From positions 1 to 7,564 of the forward strand of contig JAEWBL010000572.1 of assembly GCA_023391175.1 (NCBI GenBank): a stretch of 7,564 nt of DNA. The letters are read 5' to 3'. The notes beneath the pieces were generated by a model that saw only the letters and a list, made by a program, of their open reading frames with translations, was not told the DNA's origin and searched no databases. Below are positions 1-6,194 of the stretch, in pieces (within the stretch, counting starts at the first letter, position 1; each line of letters begins with the position of its first letter). The translations under genes were made by a program, and so were the position numbers. This DNA is from Pseudomonadota bacterium (lineage in GTDB: Bacteria; Pseudomonadota; Alphaproteobacteria; Rhizobiales; Xanthobacteraceae).

Positions 1-311
1 GCCTTGATGGGCGCGCCCTTTACTGCCGCCTTGACCATGGTGCCGAAATCCGCATAGCCGAACGTCGCGGAGCCCGCTGCCACGGCCTGAACGGTCGCAC
101 CGGAGCCGCGCCCCTCCTCCACGGACAGCTCGATGCCCTCTGCAGGGAAGTATCCTTTCTCGATGCCGAGATAGAAGGGCGCGTGCTCGCCGTAATTGTA
201 CCAGTTCAGAAGCAGCGTCACCTTGTCCGCCGCGGCAGCAGAGAGCGTGCTGCACAGCAATGCTCCGGCAATAGCCAGAGACCACGCACCTATTTTCTTA
301 CCGAGGGCCAT
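1..311 (-). CDS. NMT1/THI5-like ABC transporter substrate-binding protein, N-terminal part (SBP1; runs off window)
   Basis: Reading the minus strand from the ATG at 311-309 gives 103 codons, open to the window edge, so the C-terminal two thirds are missing. Residues 1-28 form a Sec signal peptide: a K5-K6 basic start, a hydrophobic core, then a run of four alanines before Asp29. The mature part starts DKVTLLLNWYNYGEHAPFYL and continues through EKGYFPAEGIELSVEEG and GSGATVQAVAAGSATFGYAD. This is the usual opening of NMT1/THI5-like periplasmic receptors of ABC importers, which bind small aromatic or heterocyclic molecules, sulfonates or pyrimidines. A GGGAGG lies about 5 nt upstream of the ATG (plus strand 317-322) and supports the start. 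By hand alignment, 31 of 76 residues of the mature start match SBP2 at 3717-4733, so the two are paralogues. Permease and ATPase genes may follow outside the window. The family is clear; the ligand is unknown. Confidence 0.9.
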   Translation of the reverse strand, partial: MALGKKIGAWSLAIAGALLCSTLSAAAADKVTLLLNWYNYGEHAPFYLGIEKGYFPAEGIELSVEEGRGSGATVQAVAAGSATFGYADFGTMVKAAVKGAPIK

Positions 312-438
312 CCTGTCCTCCCGCTCCATCCGACCCACGTCTTGGCGGGCCTTGTTTATTGTGTCCGTCCAGCCACCTTGGCGGATGGCCGAGCCGGGGC
401 CGCCCCAGCCTCGCGGAAGGGGATCGGCATGGATTATC
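312..438 (-). other. 5' leader of SBP1, non-coding
   Basis: No credible gene lies here on either strand. If the promoter at 447-474 is correct, this stretch is a leader of about 130 nt on the SBP1 transcript. The RNA could fold at 410-392 into an 8-bp hairpin (GGCUGGGG-CGG-CCCCGGCU, two G-U pairs). Although the NMT1/THI5 family is named after thiamine biosynthesis, I do not recognise a thiamine riboswitch or any other riboswitch. The hairpin is weak evidence on its own. Confidence 0.4.
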
Positions 439-446
439 TAACCATA

Positions 447-474
447 TAGTTACGTCCGCCGCATGACCTGTCAA
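447..474 (-). promoter_or_regulatory. Candidate promoter of SBP1, overlapping an imperfect palindrome
   Basis: On the minus strand a perfect -35 box TTGACA lies at 474-469. After 16 nt comes TAACTA (452-447), the most A/T-rich spot in the region and a weak -10 box. The -10 falls inside a 14-bp palindrome at 439-452, TAAC-CATATA-GTTA, with one mismatched pair. A regulator bound there would block transcription. The -35 is plain to see; the -10 and the operator role are inferred. Confidence 0.45.
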
Positions 475-522
475 ATGCCCTCCAAACCGCCCGGAGCCTC
501 CGGAAAAAGATACCTGCGAAAT

Positions 523-551
523 TTGACACGGATCTCAAGTTTTGAGAGGCT
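523..551 (+). promoter_or_regulatory. Candidate promoter of the aldehyde dehydrogenase-tetR unit
   Basis: A perfect -35 box TTGACA lies at 523-528. No good -10 box follows at 16-18 nt (the spot at 545-551 reads AGAGGCT), so the promoter may be weak or need help. Its position 80 nt upstream of the GTG start, on the strand of the dehydrogenase gene and opposite the SBP1 promoter, makes it the best candidate. The inverted repeat at 533-547 falls in its spacer. Confidence 0.4.
533..547. promoter_or_regulatory. Inverted repeat, candidate TetR operator
   Basis: The sequence TCTCAA-GTT-TTGAGA is a perfect inverted repeat with 6-nt arms and a 3-nt spacer. It sits directly after the TTGACA box at 523-528, where a bound repressor would cover the spacer and -10. 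TetR-family proteins commonly bind such sites and often control their own operon; the tetR gene here is second in the unit. That this protein binds this site is inference. Confidence 0.45.
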
Positions 552-595
552 GGTGACCGCGCGCCCCTGATCCGGGCGGGTTTGCGGGACCAGCC

Positions 596-600
596 GGAGG
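596..600 (+). promoter_or_regulatory. Ribosome binding site deciding the GTG start of the aldehyde dehydrogenase
   Basis: GGAGG stands 8 nt before the GTG at 609-611, an ideal spacing. The reading frame could be extended upstream to a TTG at 582, but that codon has only a vague GGGCGGG in front and would place this ribosome site inside the coding sequence. The GTG start is therefore preferred. Confidence 0.75.
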
Positions 601-608
601 CGCGCAAC

Positions 609-2048
609 GTGAGCGGGGCAGCCAAGGCGGCCGGGCAATCGAGGGCGGAAGAGCCAGACCTCGCCGGGATCTTTGCGACCCAGCGACATGCCGCGCGGCA
701 CCAGCCCGCCCCGTCGGCCGCCGTCCGGCGACAGGCCCTGACGACCCTCGAAACGATGGTCCGCACCCATCTTCCCGCCATCGCCGGCGCCATCTCCCAG
801 GACTTCGGAGGGCGGGCAATCGCCGAGACGGAGCTGCTGGAAGCGGTGCCGTTGCTCAATGCCATCCGTCACGCCCGGCGCCACCTCGCGCGCTGGATGC
901 GGCCGGAGCGGCGGCCGGTAGGGTGGCAGTTCCTCCCGTCCCGCGCCTATGTCCGGCACGAGCCGCTGGGGGTCGTCGGGATCCTGTCGCCCTGGAACTA
1001 TCCCCTGCTCCTCACGCTCGCGCCGCTCGTGGATGCGCTCGCCGCCGGCAACCGGGCTCTGCTGAAGCCGTCCGAGCTGACGCCCAGCTTTTCCGCATTG
1101 CTGGCGCGCCTGGTGGGGGAGGCCTTTCCCGCCGATCGCGTCGCGGTCGTCACCGGGGGGCCGGAGATCGCGGCGGCCTTCTGCGCTTTGCCGTTCGACC
1201 ATATCCTGTTTACCGGCTCCGGCGGTGTCGCCCGGAAGGTGCTGGCCGCAGCGGCAGAGAACCTCACGCCCGTGACGCTGGAGCTGGGCGGCAAGTCCCC
1301 GGCCATCGTCTGCCCTGATTATGCCGTTGCCGCCGCCGCGCGCAGCATCGCGCTCGGCAAGTTCCTGAACGCAGGACAGACGTGCGTGGCGCCGGACTAT
1401 GTGCTCGCTCCCCGCGACAAGGCCAAAGACCTCGCCGAGGCCATTCTCGCAGAGGTCGAACGCGCCTGGCCGGCCATCACCGACAATGCCGACTACACCG
1501 CCGTCATCGACCGGCGCCACTTCCAGCGGCTTGCCGCAGCGGTCGAGGAGGCCCGGGTGGGCGGGGCACGCACCTTCGTCCACGGGATCGAGGGGGAGGC
1601 CGGGCGCTTCCCGCCCACCATCGTGCTCGATGCGCTGCCGGACAGCGTGCTGCTGCGGGAGGAAATCTTCGGGCCGGTGCTGCCCATCGTGCCGTACCGG
1701 ACCCTCGACGACGCCCTGGCGTTCGTCGCCGCGCGGGAGCGACCGCTGGCGCTCTATTGCTTCACCCACGACCGCGCCATGCGCGAAAAGGTGCTCGACG
1801 GCGCCACATCAGGCGGCGTGACGGTGAACGGCACGCTGCTTCACGTGGCGCAGGAGGGACTGCCCTTCGGCGGGATCGGACCGAGCGGCATGGGCGCCTA
1901 TCACGGCCACGACGGCTTCCTGCGGCTCAGCCATGCGCGCGCGGTGCATGTCGCCGGACCGGTGAATGTGCTGGAATGGCTGGGACCGCCCTATGGCCGC
2001 TTCGCCCGTTTCGTCGCCGACGTCCTGATCGGACGGCGGAAGGCCTGA
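609..2048 (+). CDS. Aldehyde dehydrogenase, coniferyl-aldehyde dehydrogenase type
   Basis: A cytoplasmic NAD(P)-dependent enzyme of 479 residues, full length for the family, that oxidises an aldehyde to the acid. The landmarks are in order (numbered from the GTG): the cofactor motif SPWNYP with Asn130, LLKPSE with Lys153, LPFDHILFTGS near 195-204, LTPVTLELGGKSP with the general base Glu225, FLNAGQTCVAPDYVL with the nucleophile Cys259, EEIFGPVLP, and a YHGHDGFLRLSHARAV tail. LPFDH, the Gln-Thr pair before the cysteine followed by VAPDYVL, and the tail are typical of coniferyl aldehyde dehydrogenases (CalB-like), which act on lignin-type and other aromatic or medium-chain aldehydes. The class is secure; the substrate is inferred. 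It is the first gene of a unit with tetR, 28 nt downstream, and is divergent from SBP1. In this context an aromatic aldehyde is plausible. Confidence 0.93.
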   Translation: MSGAAKAAGQSRAEEPDLAGIFATQRHAARHQPAPSAAVRRQALTTLETMVRTHLPAIAGAISQDFGGRAIAETELLEAVPLLNAIRHARRHLARWMRPERRPVGWQFLPSRAYVRHEPLGVVGILSPWNYPLLLTLAPLVDALAAGNRALLKPSELTPSFSALLARLVGEAFPADRVAVVTGGPEIAAAFCALPFDHILFTGSGGVARKVLAAAAENLTPVTLELGGKSPAIVCPDYAVAAAARSIALGKFLNAGQTCVAPDYVLAPRDKAKDLAEAILAEVERAWPAITDNADYTAVIDRRHFQRLAAAVEEARVGGARTFVHGIEGEAGRFPPTIVLDALPDSVLLREEIFGPVLPIVPYRTLDDALAFVAARERPLALYCFTHDRAMREKVLDGATSGGVTVNGTLLHVAQEGLPFGGIGPSGMGAYHGHDGFLRLSHARAVHVAGPVNVLEWLGPPYGRFARFVADVLIGRRKA

Positions 2049-2076
2049 ACGGCACCCGGGGCGGCAGGGAGAGCCG

Positions 2077-2799
2077 ATGGCGAAAAGACCCGCCCCATCC
2101 GACAAACCCACGGCGCCGACGCGCTACAGCCCCTCCGCGCGGCGGGAGATCACCCGTGCCGCCAACATGGCGCGCATCGAGGCGGCAGCGTGGACCATCT
2201 TCGCCACGGTGGGGCTGGACGGCGCGACCATCCGCGACATCGTCGAGGCGAGCGGGGTCTCGGCGGGCAGCTTCTACAATTACTACCGGACGCGGGAGGC
2301 GGTGTTCGACGTGCTGGTGGCCCGCCTGCTCGGCCGGGTGCGCGACTGCACCCGCGAGGCACGCGCGCAGGCGGATACGATCGAGGACATGCTGCGTTTG
2401 AGTTACCGCGCATTTCTTGAAATGTTGCAGTCGGTTGAGGGCGCGGCACGCTTCAGCGAACTGAACCAGCACCACATCCGCGCCCGCCTCTATTCCATGG
2501 CGGACATGCGGGGGATTCTGCAGGACCTCGAAGGCGACATCATCCGCGTCATGCCCGGCGCAACGCTGCCCGAGCGCGACCTCAAGCTGATCGCCTCAAT
2601 CATCGTTGCCACCGGAACGGAGGCCCTGCTTCTCACCTTCGGCGACGCCGATTTCGACTCGGCCCGGACCGCCGATTTCGTCACCCGCCTGATGACGCGG
2701 GGCATCGACGGATGGGGCGCGGAGGCGGTGCGGCCCGACCTTCCGCTCACGCCTCGTCCTGACCGCGCTCGTCCTGGCCGCGACGGCGGCGGACCTTGA
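2077..2799 (+). CDS. TetR/AcrR-family transcriptional regulator
   Basis: A 240-residue DNA-binding repressor-type protein. After a basic, disordered first 20 residues, the helix-turn-helix domain covers about 22-80. Its signature is GLDGATIRDIVEASGVSAGSFYNYYRTREAVFDVL, with the recognition helix around 61-70. Residues 90-220 are the helical ligand-binding and dimer domain, too variable to reveal a ligand. AGGGAG at 2066-2071 precedes the ATG by 5 nt. The gene lies 28 nt behind the aldehyde dehydrogenase and is probably co-transcribed with it; the palindrome at 533-547 is a candidate operator. The last 15-20 residues (RPDRARPGRD) are low complexity, encoded across a tandem repeat, and overlap the marR gene on the other strand by 53 bp. 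The family is certain; the effector is unknown, perhaps the aldehyde or its precursor. Confidence 0.93.
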   Translation: MAKRPAPSDKPTAPTRYSPSARREITRAANMARIEAAAWTIFATVGLDGATIRDIVEASGVSAGSFYNYYRTREAVFDVLVARLLGRVRDCTREARAQADTIEDMLRLSYRAFLEMLQSVEGAARFSELNQHHIRARLYSMADMRGILQDLEGDIIRVMPGATLPERDLKLIASIIVATGTEALLLTFGDADFDSARTADFVTRLMTRGIDGWGAEAVRPDLPLTPRPDRARPGRDGGGP

Positions 2800-3451
2800 A
2801 ATCCGCCTTCAGCTCGGCGCGGCTGTAATGGTTGTTGCCTTCCACGAGCTGGGTCAGCATGGCGAGGAAGGCGGAGCGATACTCCGGATCGAGCGGCTCC
2901 AGCAGGCGCTGCTGGGCGCGGACCATGGCGGCATACATCTCACCCACCAGCGCGCGGCCCTGCTCGGTAAGAAACGCATTCATGGCACGCCGGTCCGTCT
3001 CCGACCGCTCGCGGCGGACAAGACCGCGCTCGGACAGCCGTTCCAGCACGTCCGCCACGTTGGTCCGATCGATGCCCACCTCGACGCCGATGGTGCGCTG
3101 GTCGCTGCCGGAATGCTGGAGCAATGTGGTCATCAGCCCATATTGCACCGGCGTGATGTTGAAGGCCTTGCACTCCTCCAGAAAGATGGCGGAGTGGATC
3201 TGGTGCAGCCGGCGGACGAGATAGCCGGGGCGCTCCCAGAGCGGCATGGTCGGCGAGGAAGCATCGGGCGCGGAAGGCATCTCCCGGGGCACGGCATCCG
3301 CATGAACCGATGAAGCCGCGCGCTTCTCCGCACTTGTCGGCTCATGCTCGCGGGGTTGTCCGGTCTCCTGGGCCTTCTGCGCGCCCCTCCGCCGGCGTCC
3401 CGCATCCCGGCCGTGGGCGGCGGTTGCGTCCAAAGCGCCGGAAGCCGGCAT
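2747..3451 (-). CDS. MarR-family transcriptional regulator
   Basis: A winged helix-turn-helix regulator. From the ATG at 3451 it has 234 residues; the MarR core starts near residue 70 (MPLWERPGYLVRRLHQIHSAIF). The DNA-binding part follows: ITPVQYGLMTTLL (99-111), the recognition helix DRTNVADVLERLSERGLV (128-145), and the wing RRERSETDRRAMNAFLTEQG (146-165). The dimerising helices complete it. MarR proteins near aromatic genes usually repress until an aromatic acid or its CoA ester binds. The start is uncertain. The frame is open to an ATG at 3589; the one at 3451 has GGGG 6 nt upstream and is my choice. Those at 3280 and 3247 would give a more usual 177 or 166 residues but lack a well-spaced ribosome site. 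Residues 1-69 are basic and disordered and use less G/C at third positions than the core. It is divergent from SBP2 and shares a palindromic control region with it. Confidence 0.88.
   Translation of the reverse strand: MPASGALDATAAHGRDAGRRRRGAQKAQETGQPREHEPTSAEKRAASSVHADAVPREMPSAPDASSPTMPLWERPGYLVRRLHQIHSAIFLEECKAFNITPVQYGLMTTLLQHSGSDQRTIGVEVGIDRTNVADVLERLSERGLVRRERSETDRRAMNAFLTEQGRALVGEMYAAMVRAQQRLLEPLDPEYRSAFLAMLTQLVEGNNHYSRAELKADFKVRRRRGQDERGQDEA
2753..2782. repeat. Tandem 15-bp direct repeat in the tetR/marR overlap
   Basis: CTCGTCCTGACCGCG (2753-2767) is followed at once by CTCGTCCTGGCCGCG (2768-2782), identical at 14 of 15 positions. Because 15 is a multiple of three, the repeat adds five residues to both overlapping proteins without shifting either frame. 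It encodes RPDRA-RPGRD at the TetR tail and RGQDE-RGQDE at the MarR tail. It looks like a slippage duplication. Confidence 0.85.
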
Positions 3452-3716
3452 GTCCTTCCCCTTCAAGGCCTCACCTTCCATCTTCCTCGAGCGACGGCGC
3501 GACGGCACGAGCCAGTATCTTGCCTTGGCCGCAACGGATGGGAGCACAACCAGCGCCGCCCGAGCAAGCGCCAGTGCCCCCTGCCACATGCCGGCCGCAA
3601 GAGCCTTCCCGCCAAGGGCACGTTTCGTGCAGTATACCGCATTGTATCACCCGCTGATACGGACTTTCGAGCGAGCCAGGAGCACTGGAAGCGAAACCAG
3701 AAAAGGATTGAACCCC
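3452..3716. other. Divergent control region between marR and SBP2
   Basis: No convincing gene is seen here; the marR frame stays open to 3589 but would read as a hydrophobic then strongly basic segment unlike any MarR. The A/T-rich part, 3631-3660, stands out from the G/C-rich surroundings. On the minus strand TATACT (3636-3631) is a good -10 box for marR, although no matching -35 lies 16-18 nt upstream. A plus-strand promoter for SBP2 should also lie here, but I cannot place one confidently. The inverted repeat at 3644-3660 touches the same stretch. Confidence 0.5.
3644..3660. promoter_or_regulatory. Perfect inverted repeat, candidate MarR operator
   Basis: GTATCA-CCCGC-TGATAC has perfect 6-nt arms and a 5-nt spacer, about the size of a MarR dimer site. 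It lies 56 nt upstream of the SBP2 start codon and 7 nt from the candidate marR -10 box. A further GTATAC at 3632-3637, itself a palindrome, gives a third half-site 12 nt away. MarR genes commonly control themselves and the divergent neighbour through one such site. The palindrome is seen; the binding is inferred. Confidence 0.6.
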
Positions 3717-4733
3717 ATGTTCGGATTGTCTGCCCCGGCCCTCCTTGCATCAATTCTAGGCTGTATGCTGACTATCTTACCGGCACACGCCGCGGATGTG
3801 ATCCGCGTTCGACTGGACTGGACGCCCTGGGGCGTCCATGCGCCCTTCCACCTCGCCGCGAAGAAGGGGGTGTTCGCCGCCAATGGGCTCGATGTGGAGC
3901 TGGTCGACGGGAACGGCTCCGTGTCCACCGTGCAGATCGTCGGCAATGGCGAGTACGACGTGGGCCATGCCGCGCTCGCACCCATGGCCATTGCCCGCGC
4001 CAAGGGCCTGCCGGTCAAGGCCATTGCCGGTTTCGTGCGCCAGAACGACATCGGCCTCCTCGTTCCGAAGGACAGCGGCATCAGCGGCCCGGCCGATCTG
4101 AAGGGCAAGAAGCTCGCGTTCACCGCGGGATCGCTCGAAGCCCCCTTCATCGATCGCTTCCTCGCCGCCGGCGGCCTGAAGCGATCGGACGTGGAATTGG
4201 TGGCGGTGGATGCGTCCGCGAAGGGCGGCACCTACATGGCCGGGCGTTCGGACGGTGTCTTCTCCACCGTGCCCTTCATCCTCCCGGTGGTGAACGCGCA
4301 GCGCCCGTCCAACACCATCAACTTCACGACCTACGGCCTGAACTTTCCGAGCTTCGGCCTGTTCGCCACCGAGAAGAGCATCGCCGCCAAGGCCGACGCC
4401 CTGCGCCGCTTCTCGAGCATCGTCGCCGGCATGTGGACCTACATCATGAACGGGCACGAGGACGAGGCCGTCGCCGCCATCATCGAAGCCCGGCCGAACG
4501 CCAAGCTCAATCCGGCGATCCTGCGCCAGCAGATCGACGTGCTGAAGGGCTTCGTCGCCACCCCCGCCACGAAGGACAAGCCCATGGGCATCATGGCGGA
4601 GGCCGACTGGCGGCAGGCGCTCGACGTGCTCGCCGATGGCGGCCTCGTCCCGGCCGGCCAGGCCGCCCCGGATTATTTCACCAACACTCTGATCGACACC
4701 GCACTTTCGGCGCAGGTCGCATCGGGCAAATAG
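3717..4733 (+). CDS. NMT1/THI5-like ABC transporter substrate-binding protein (SBP2)
   Basis: A complete periplasmic receptor of 338 residues, normal for the family. Residues 1-25 form a Sec signal peptide ending AHA before ADVIRV; it lacks the usual Lys or Arg near the N-terminus, which is odd. The mature part has VRLDWTPWGVHAPFHLAAKKGVFAANGLDVELVDG, then GSVSTVQIVGNGEYDVGHA and a second lobe from about residue 110 (DLKGKKLAFTAGSLEAPFIDRFL). AAGGA at 3703-3707, 9 nt before the ATG, supports the start; longer readings of the frame upstream have no support. It is related to SBP1 (31 of 76 residues by hand at the mature start). No permease or ATPase lies beside it, and a hairpin follows, so it is probably transcribed alone and lends its ligand to a transporter encoded elsewhere, perhaps with SBP1. 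Divergence from marR suggests substrate-responsive control. The ligand is unknown, but context favours an aromatic compound. Confidence 0.93.
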   Translation: MFGLSAPALLASILGCMLTILPAHAADVIRVRLDWTPWGVHAPFHLAAKKGVFAANGLDVELVDGNGSVSTVQIVGNGEYDVGHAALAPMAIARAKGLPVKAIAGFVRQNDIGLLVPKDSGISGPADLKGKKLAFTAGSLEAPFIDRFLAAGGLKRSDVELVAVDASAKGGTYMAGRSDGVFSTVPFILPVVNAQRPSNTINFTTYGLNFPSFGLFATEKSIAAKADALRRFSSIVAGMWTYIMNGHEDEAVAAIIEARPNAKLNPAILRQQIDVLKGFVATPATKDKPMGIMAEADWRQALDVLADGGLVPAGQAAPDYFTNTLIDTALSAQVASGK

Positions 4734-4738
4734 GCGCA

Positions 4739-4767
4739 ATCCCGCGGCCGGCCGCCGGCCGCGGGAT
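4739..4767. terminator. Strong hairpin between convergent SBP2 and amidase genes
   Basis: ATCCCGCGGCCGG, a CCG loop, then its exact complement make a perfect 13-bp stem. It starts 5 nt after the SBP2 stop (4731-4733) and ends 3 nt before the amidase stop (4771-4773 on the minus strand). It fills the 37-nt gap between converging genes, so it could end both transcripts. There is no T run on either side, so it is not a classic intrinsic terminator; RNA end protection or a Rho-aided stop is possible. Confidence 0.65.
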
Positions 4768-4770
4768 GTC

Positions 4771-6192
4771 TCAGAAGAGCGAAGCCGCGCCTGGGCAGAC
4801 GGGAGCGGGCATCTCGCTGGCAAGGCCTGCGGCCGCCGCCAGCAAGGCCATGTCGCCGTTCCATTTCCCCACCAGTTGCACGGCGAGCGGGCCACCATTC
4901 TCCGCAAGGCCTACCGGAACCGCGAGCGCGGGGTGGCCGGAGAGGTCGAACAGGGACAGGGCCGAAGTCCATTCCGCGCGCAGCGGCCCCACGGCCTCGC
5001 CATCGATCACCAAGGGAGTGGAGAGGTCAAAGTCCGCCGCCACCAGCGGGGCGGAAAGGCAGGGGGTGAGGATGAAGTCGTATTGCGCGAACTTCGCCTG
5101 CACGCCCCGGAACAGCTGGGCGCGGGCCGCCTGCGCCCGCATGAGGTCGAGCGCACTGAAGCTCCGTGCCACCTCGATCCCGGCCCGCAGCGCCGGCGAC
5201 AGACGCGCGAAATCCCCTGCGGAGGTCGAGGCGAAACGCAGCGCCCAGTTGGTTTGCTGCAGCGTGCTCCAGATGGGATCTGGCGCGGCGAGGGCGTAGT
5301 CCTCTTCCACCACCTCCGCACCGAGCCGCTCCAGCGTGCGCGCAGCCGCACGGGTCGCCGCCTCCACCTCGCGGGACACGCGGGAATTGCCGGCGCGCAT
5401 CCACAGGAGCACACGGGCGCCCGCAAGTTCGCCTGCGGCCGGCGCGAGCGGCGGCGCCCGCAGGCTCCAGGGGTCAGCCGGCGACGGCCCCGCGACTATG
5501 GGCAGGGTCGCCGCGATGTCGGCCACGCTGCGGGCGATCAAGCCGAGATGGATGAAGCTGCCGAAGGCATCCGGCACCCGCTCGTGGGGCACGAGGCCGA
5601 GGGTGGGCTTGAAACCATAGGTCCCCGTCGCGGCGGCGGGCAGGCGGCTGGAGCAGCCGGCATCGGTGGCGAGCGTCACCGGTGTCACCCCGAGCGCGAC
5701 GCTCGTCCCGGCGCCGGAAGAGGAGCCGCCGCAGGTAAGGTCCGGTGCGAAGGGATTGAGCGTCAACCCGTTGAGCGGCGACGAGCCCAGCGGAGAATGG
5801 GCAAATTCCGTGGTCGTCGTCTTGCCGAGGATGATGGCCCCCGCCGCCCTCAGCCGGGCCACGGCTGCGATATCCGACGCCGCAGGCGCGGCATCCGCGA
5901 ACAACAGCGAGCCCCAGCGCGTGGGCAGGCCGGCACAGTCCAGGATGTCCTTCACCGCGACCGGAACGCCGGCGAGCGGCCCCGGCGTGTCTCCAGCCGC
6001 GAGGCGGGCGTCCATGTCCGCCGCGGCGGCACGGGCCCCCGCGCCGTCGAGGACGGCGAAGCAGTTGAACCCCGCCTGCGCCGCCTCAGCGCGTGCGAGC
6101 GCCGCCTCGACCGTCTCCGTCACCCGCCGCGTACCCGCAGAATGCGCCGCTGCGAGGCGCACGACTTCGCTTTCTGTCCCGATGCCGTCCAT
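4771..6192 (-). CDS. Amidase-signature family hydrolase
   Basis: A cytoplasmic enzyme of 473 residues, full length for the amidase-signature family, which hydrolyses amides to acid plus ammonia or amine. The Ser-cisSer-Lys triad can be placed: Lys81 in GVPVAVKDILDCAG, cis-Ser157 in CGGSSSGAGTSVA, and the nucleophile Ser181 in ATDAGCSSRLPAA. The spacings of 76 and 24 are near those of known members. GTYGFKPTLGLVPHERVPDAFGSF follows as usual. The loop before the nucleophile reads TDAGCS rather than the common TDTGGS, an unusual Cys at residue 180. No signal peptide is seen. The ATG at 6192 comes 2 nt after the stop of the oxygenase beta gene and lacks a clear ribosome site, so translation is probably coupled; the frame stays open to 6501 but would overlap the beta gene. 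It could release an aromatic acid or amine for the oxygenase, or be part of another amide pathway. An indoleacetamide-type, aryl amidase or Gat-like role cannot be told apart; no GatB or GatC gene is near. Confidence 0.92.
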   Translation of the reverse strand: MDGIGTESEVVRLAAAHSAGTRRVTETVEAALARAEAAQAGFNCFAVLDGAGARAAAADMDARLAAGDTPGPLAGVPVAVKDILDCAGLPTRWGSLLFADAAPAASDIAAVARLRAAGAIILGKTTTTEFAHSPLGSSPLNGLTLNPFAPDLTCGGSSSGAGTSVALGVTPVTLATDAGCSSRLPAAATGTYGFKPTLGLVPHERVPDAFGSFIHLGLIARSVADIAATLPIVAGPSPADPWSLRAPPLAPAAGELAGARVLLWMRAGNSRVSREVEAATRAAARTLERLGAEVVEEDYALAAPDPIWSTLQQTNWALRFASTSAGDFARLSPALRAGIEVARSFSALDLMRAQAARAQLFRGVQAKFAQYDFILTPCLSAPLVAADFDLSTPLVIDGEAVGPLRAEWTSALSLFDLSGHPALAVPVGLAENGGPLAVQLVGKWNGDMALLAAAAGLASEMPAPVCPGAASLF

Positions 6193-6194
6193 GC

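Noticed and set aside
312..438. Thiamine riboswitch ahead of SBP1
   Set aside because: The NMT1/THI5 name prompted the check, but I saw no thi-box-like conserved elements and no thiamine genes in the window.
471..1769. 432-residue open frame on the minus strand
   Set aside because: It lies opposite the aldehyde dehydrogenase, shows no recognisable motif and has the Arg/Gly-rich makeup of a shadow frame in high-GC DNA.
3450..3716. 89-residue N-terminal extension of SBP2
   Set aside because: It would bury the signal peptide inside the protein; the ATG at 3717 has a ribosome site and is followed at once by the signal peptide.
3717..3767. Lipoprotein signal (ILGC, Cys16) in SBP2
   Set aside because: The position before the Gly is Leu, which fits the lipobox poorly, and a better signal peptidase I site (AHA before AD) follows.
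3344..5299. 651-residue open frame on the plus strand
   Set aside because: It runs through parts of marR, SBP2 and the amidase, all with clear family motifs in other frames; its product is Arg-rich with no domain.
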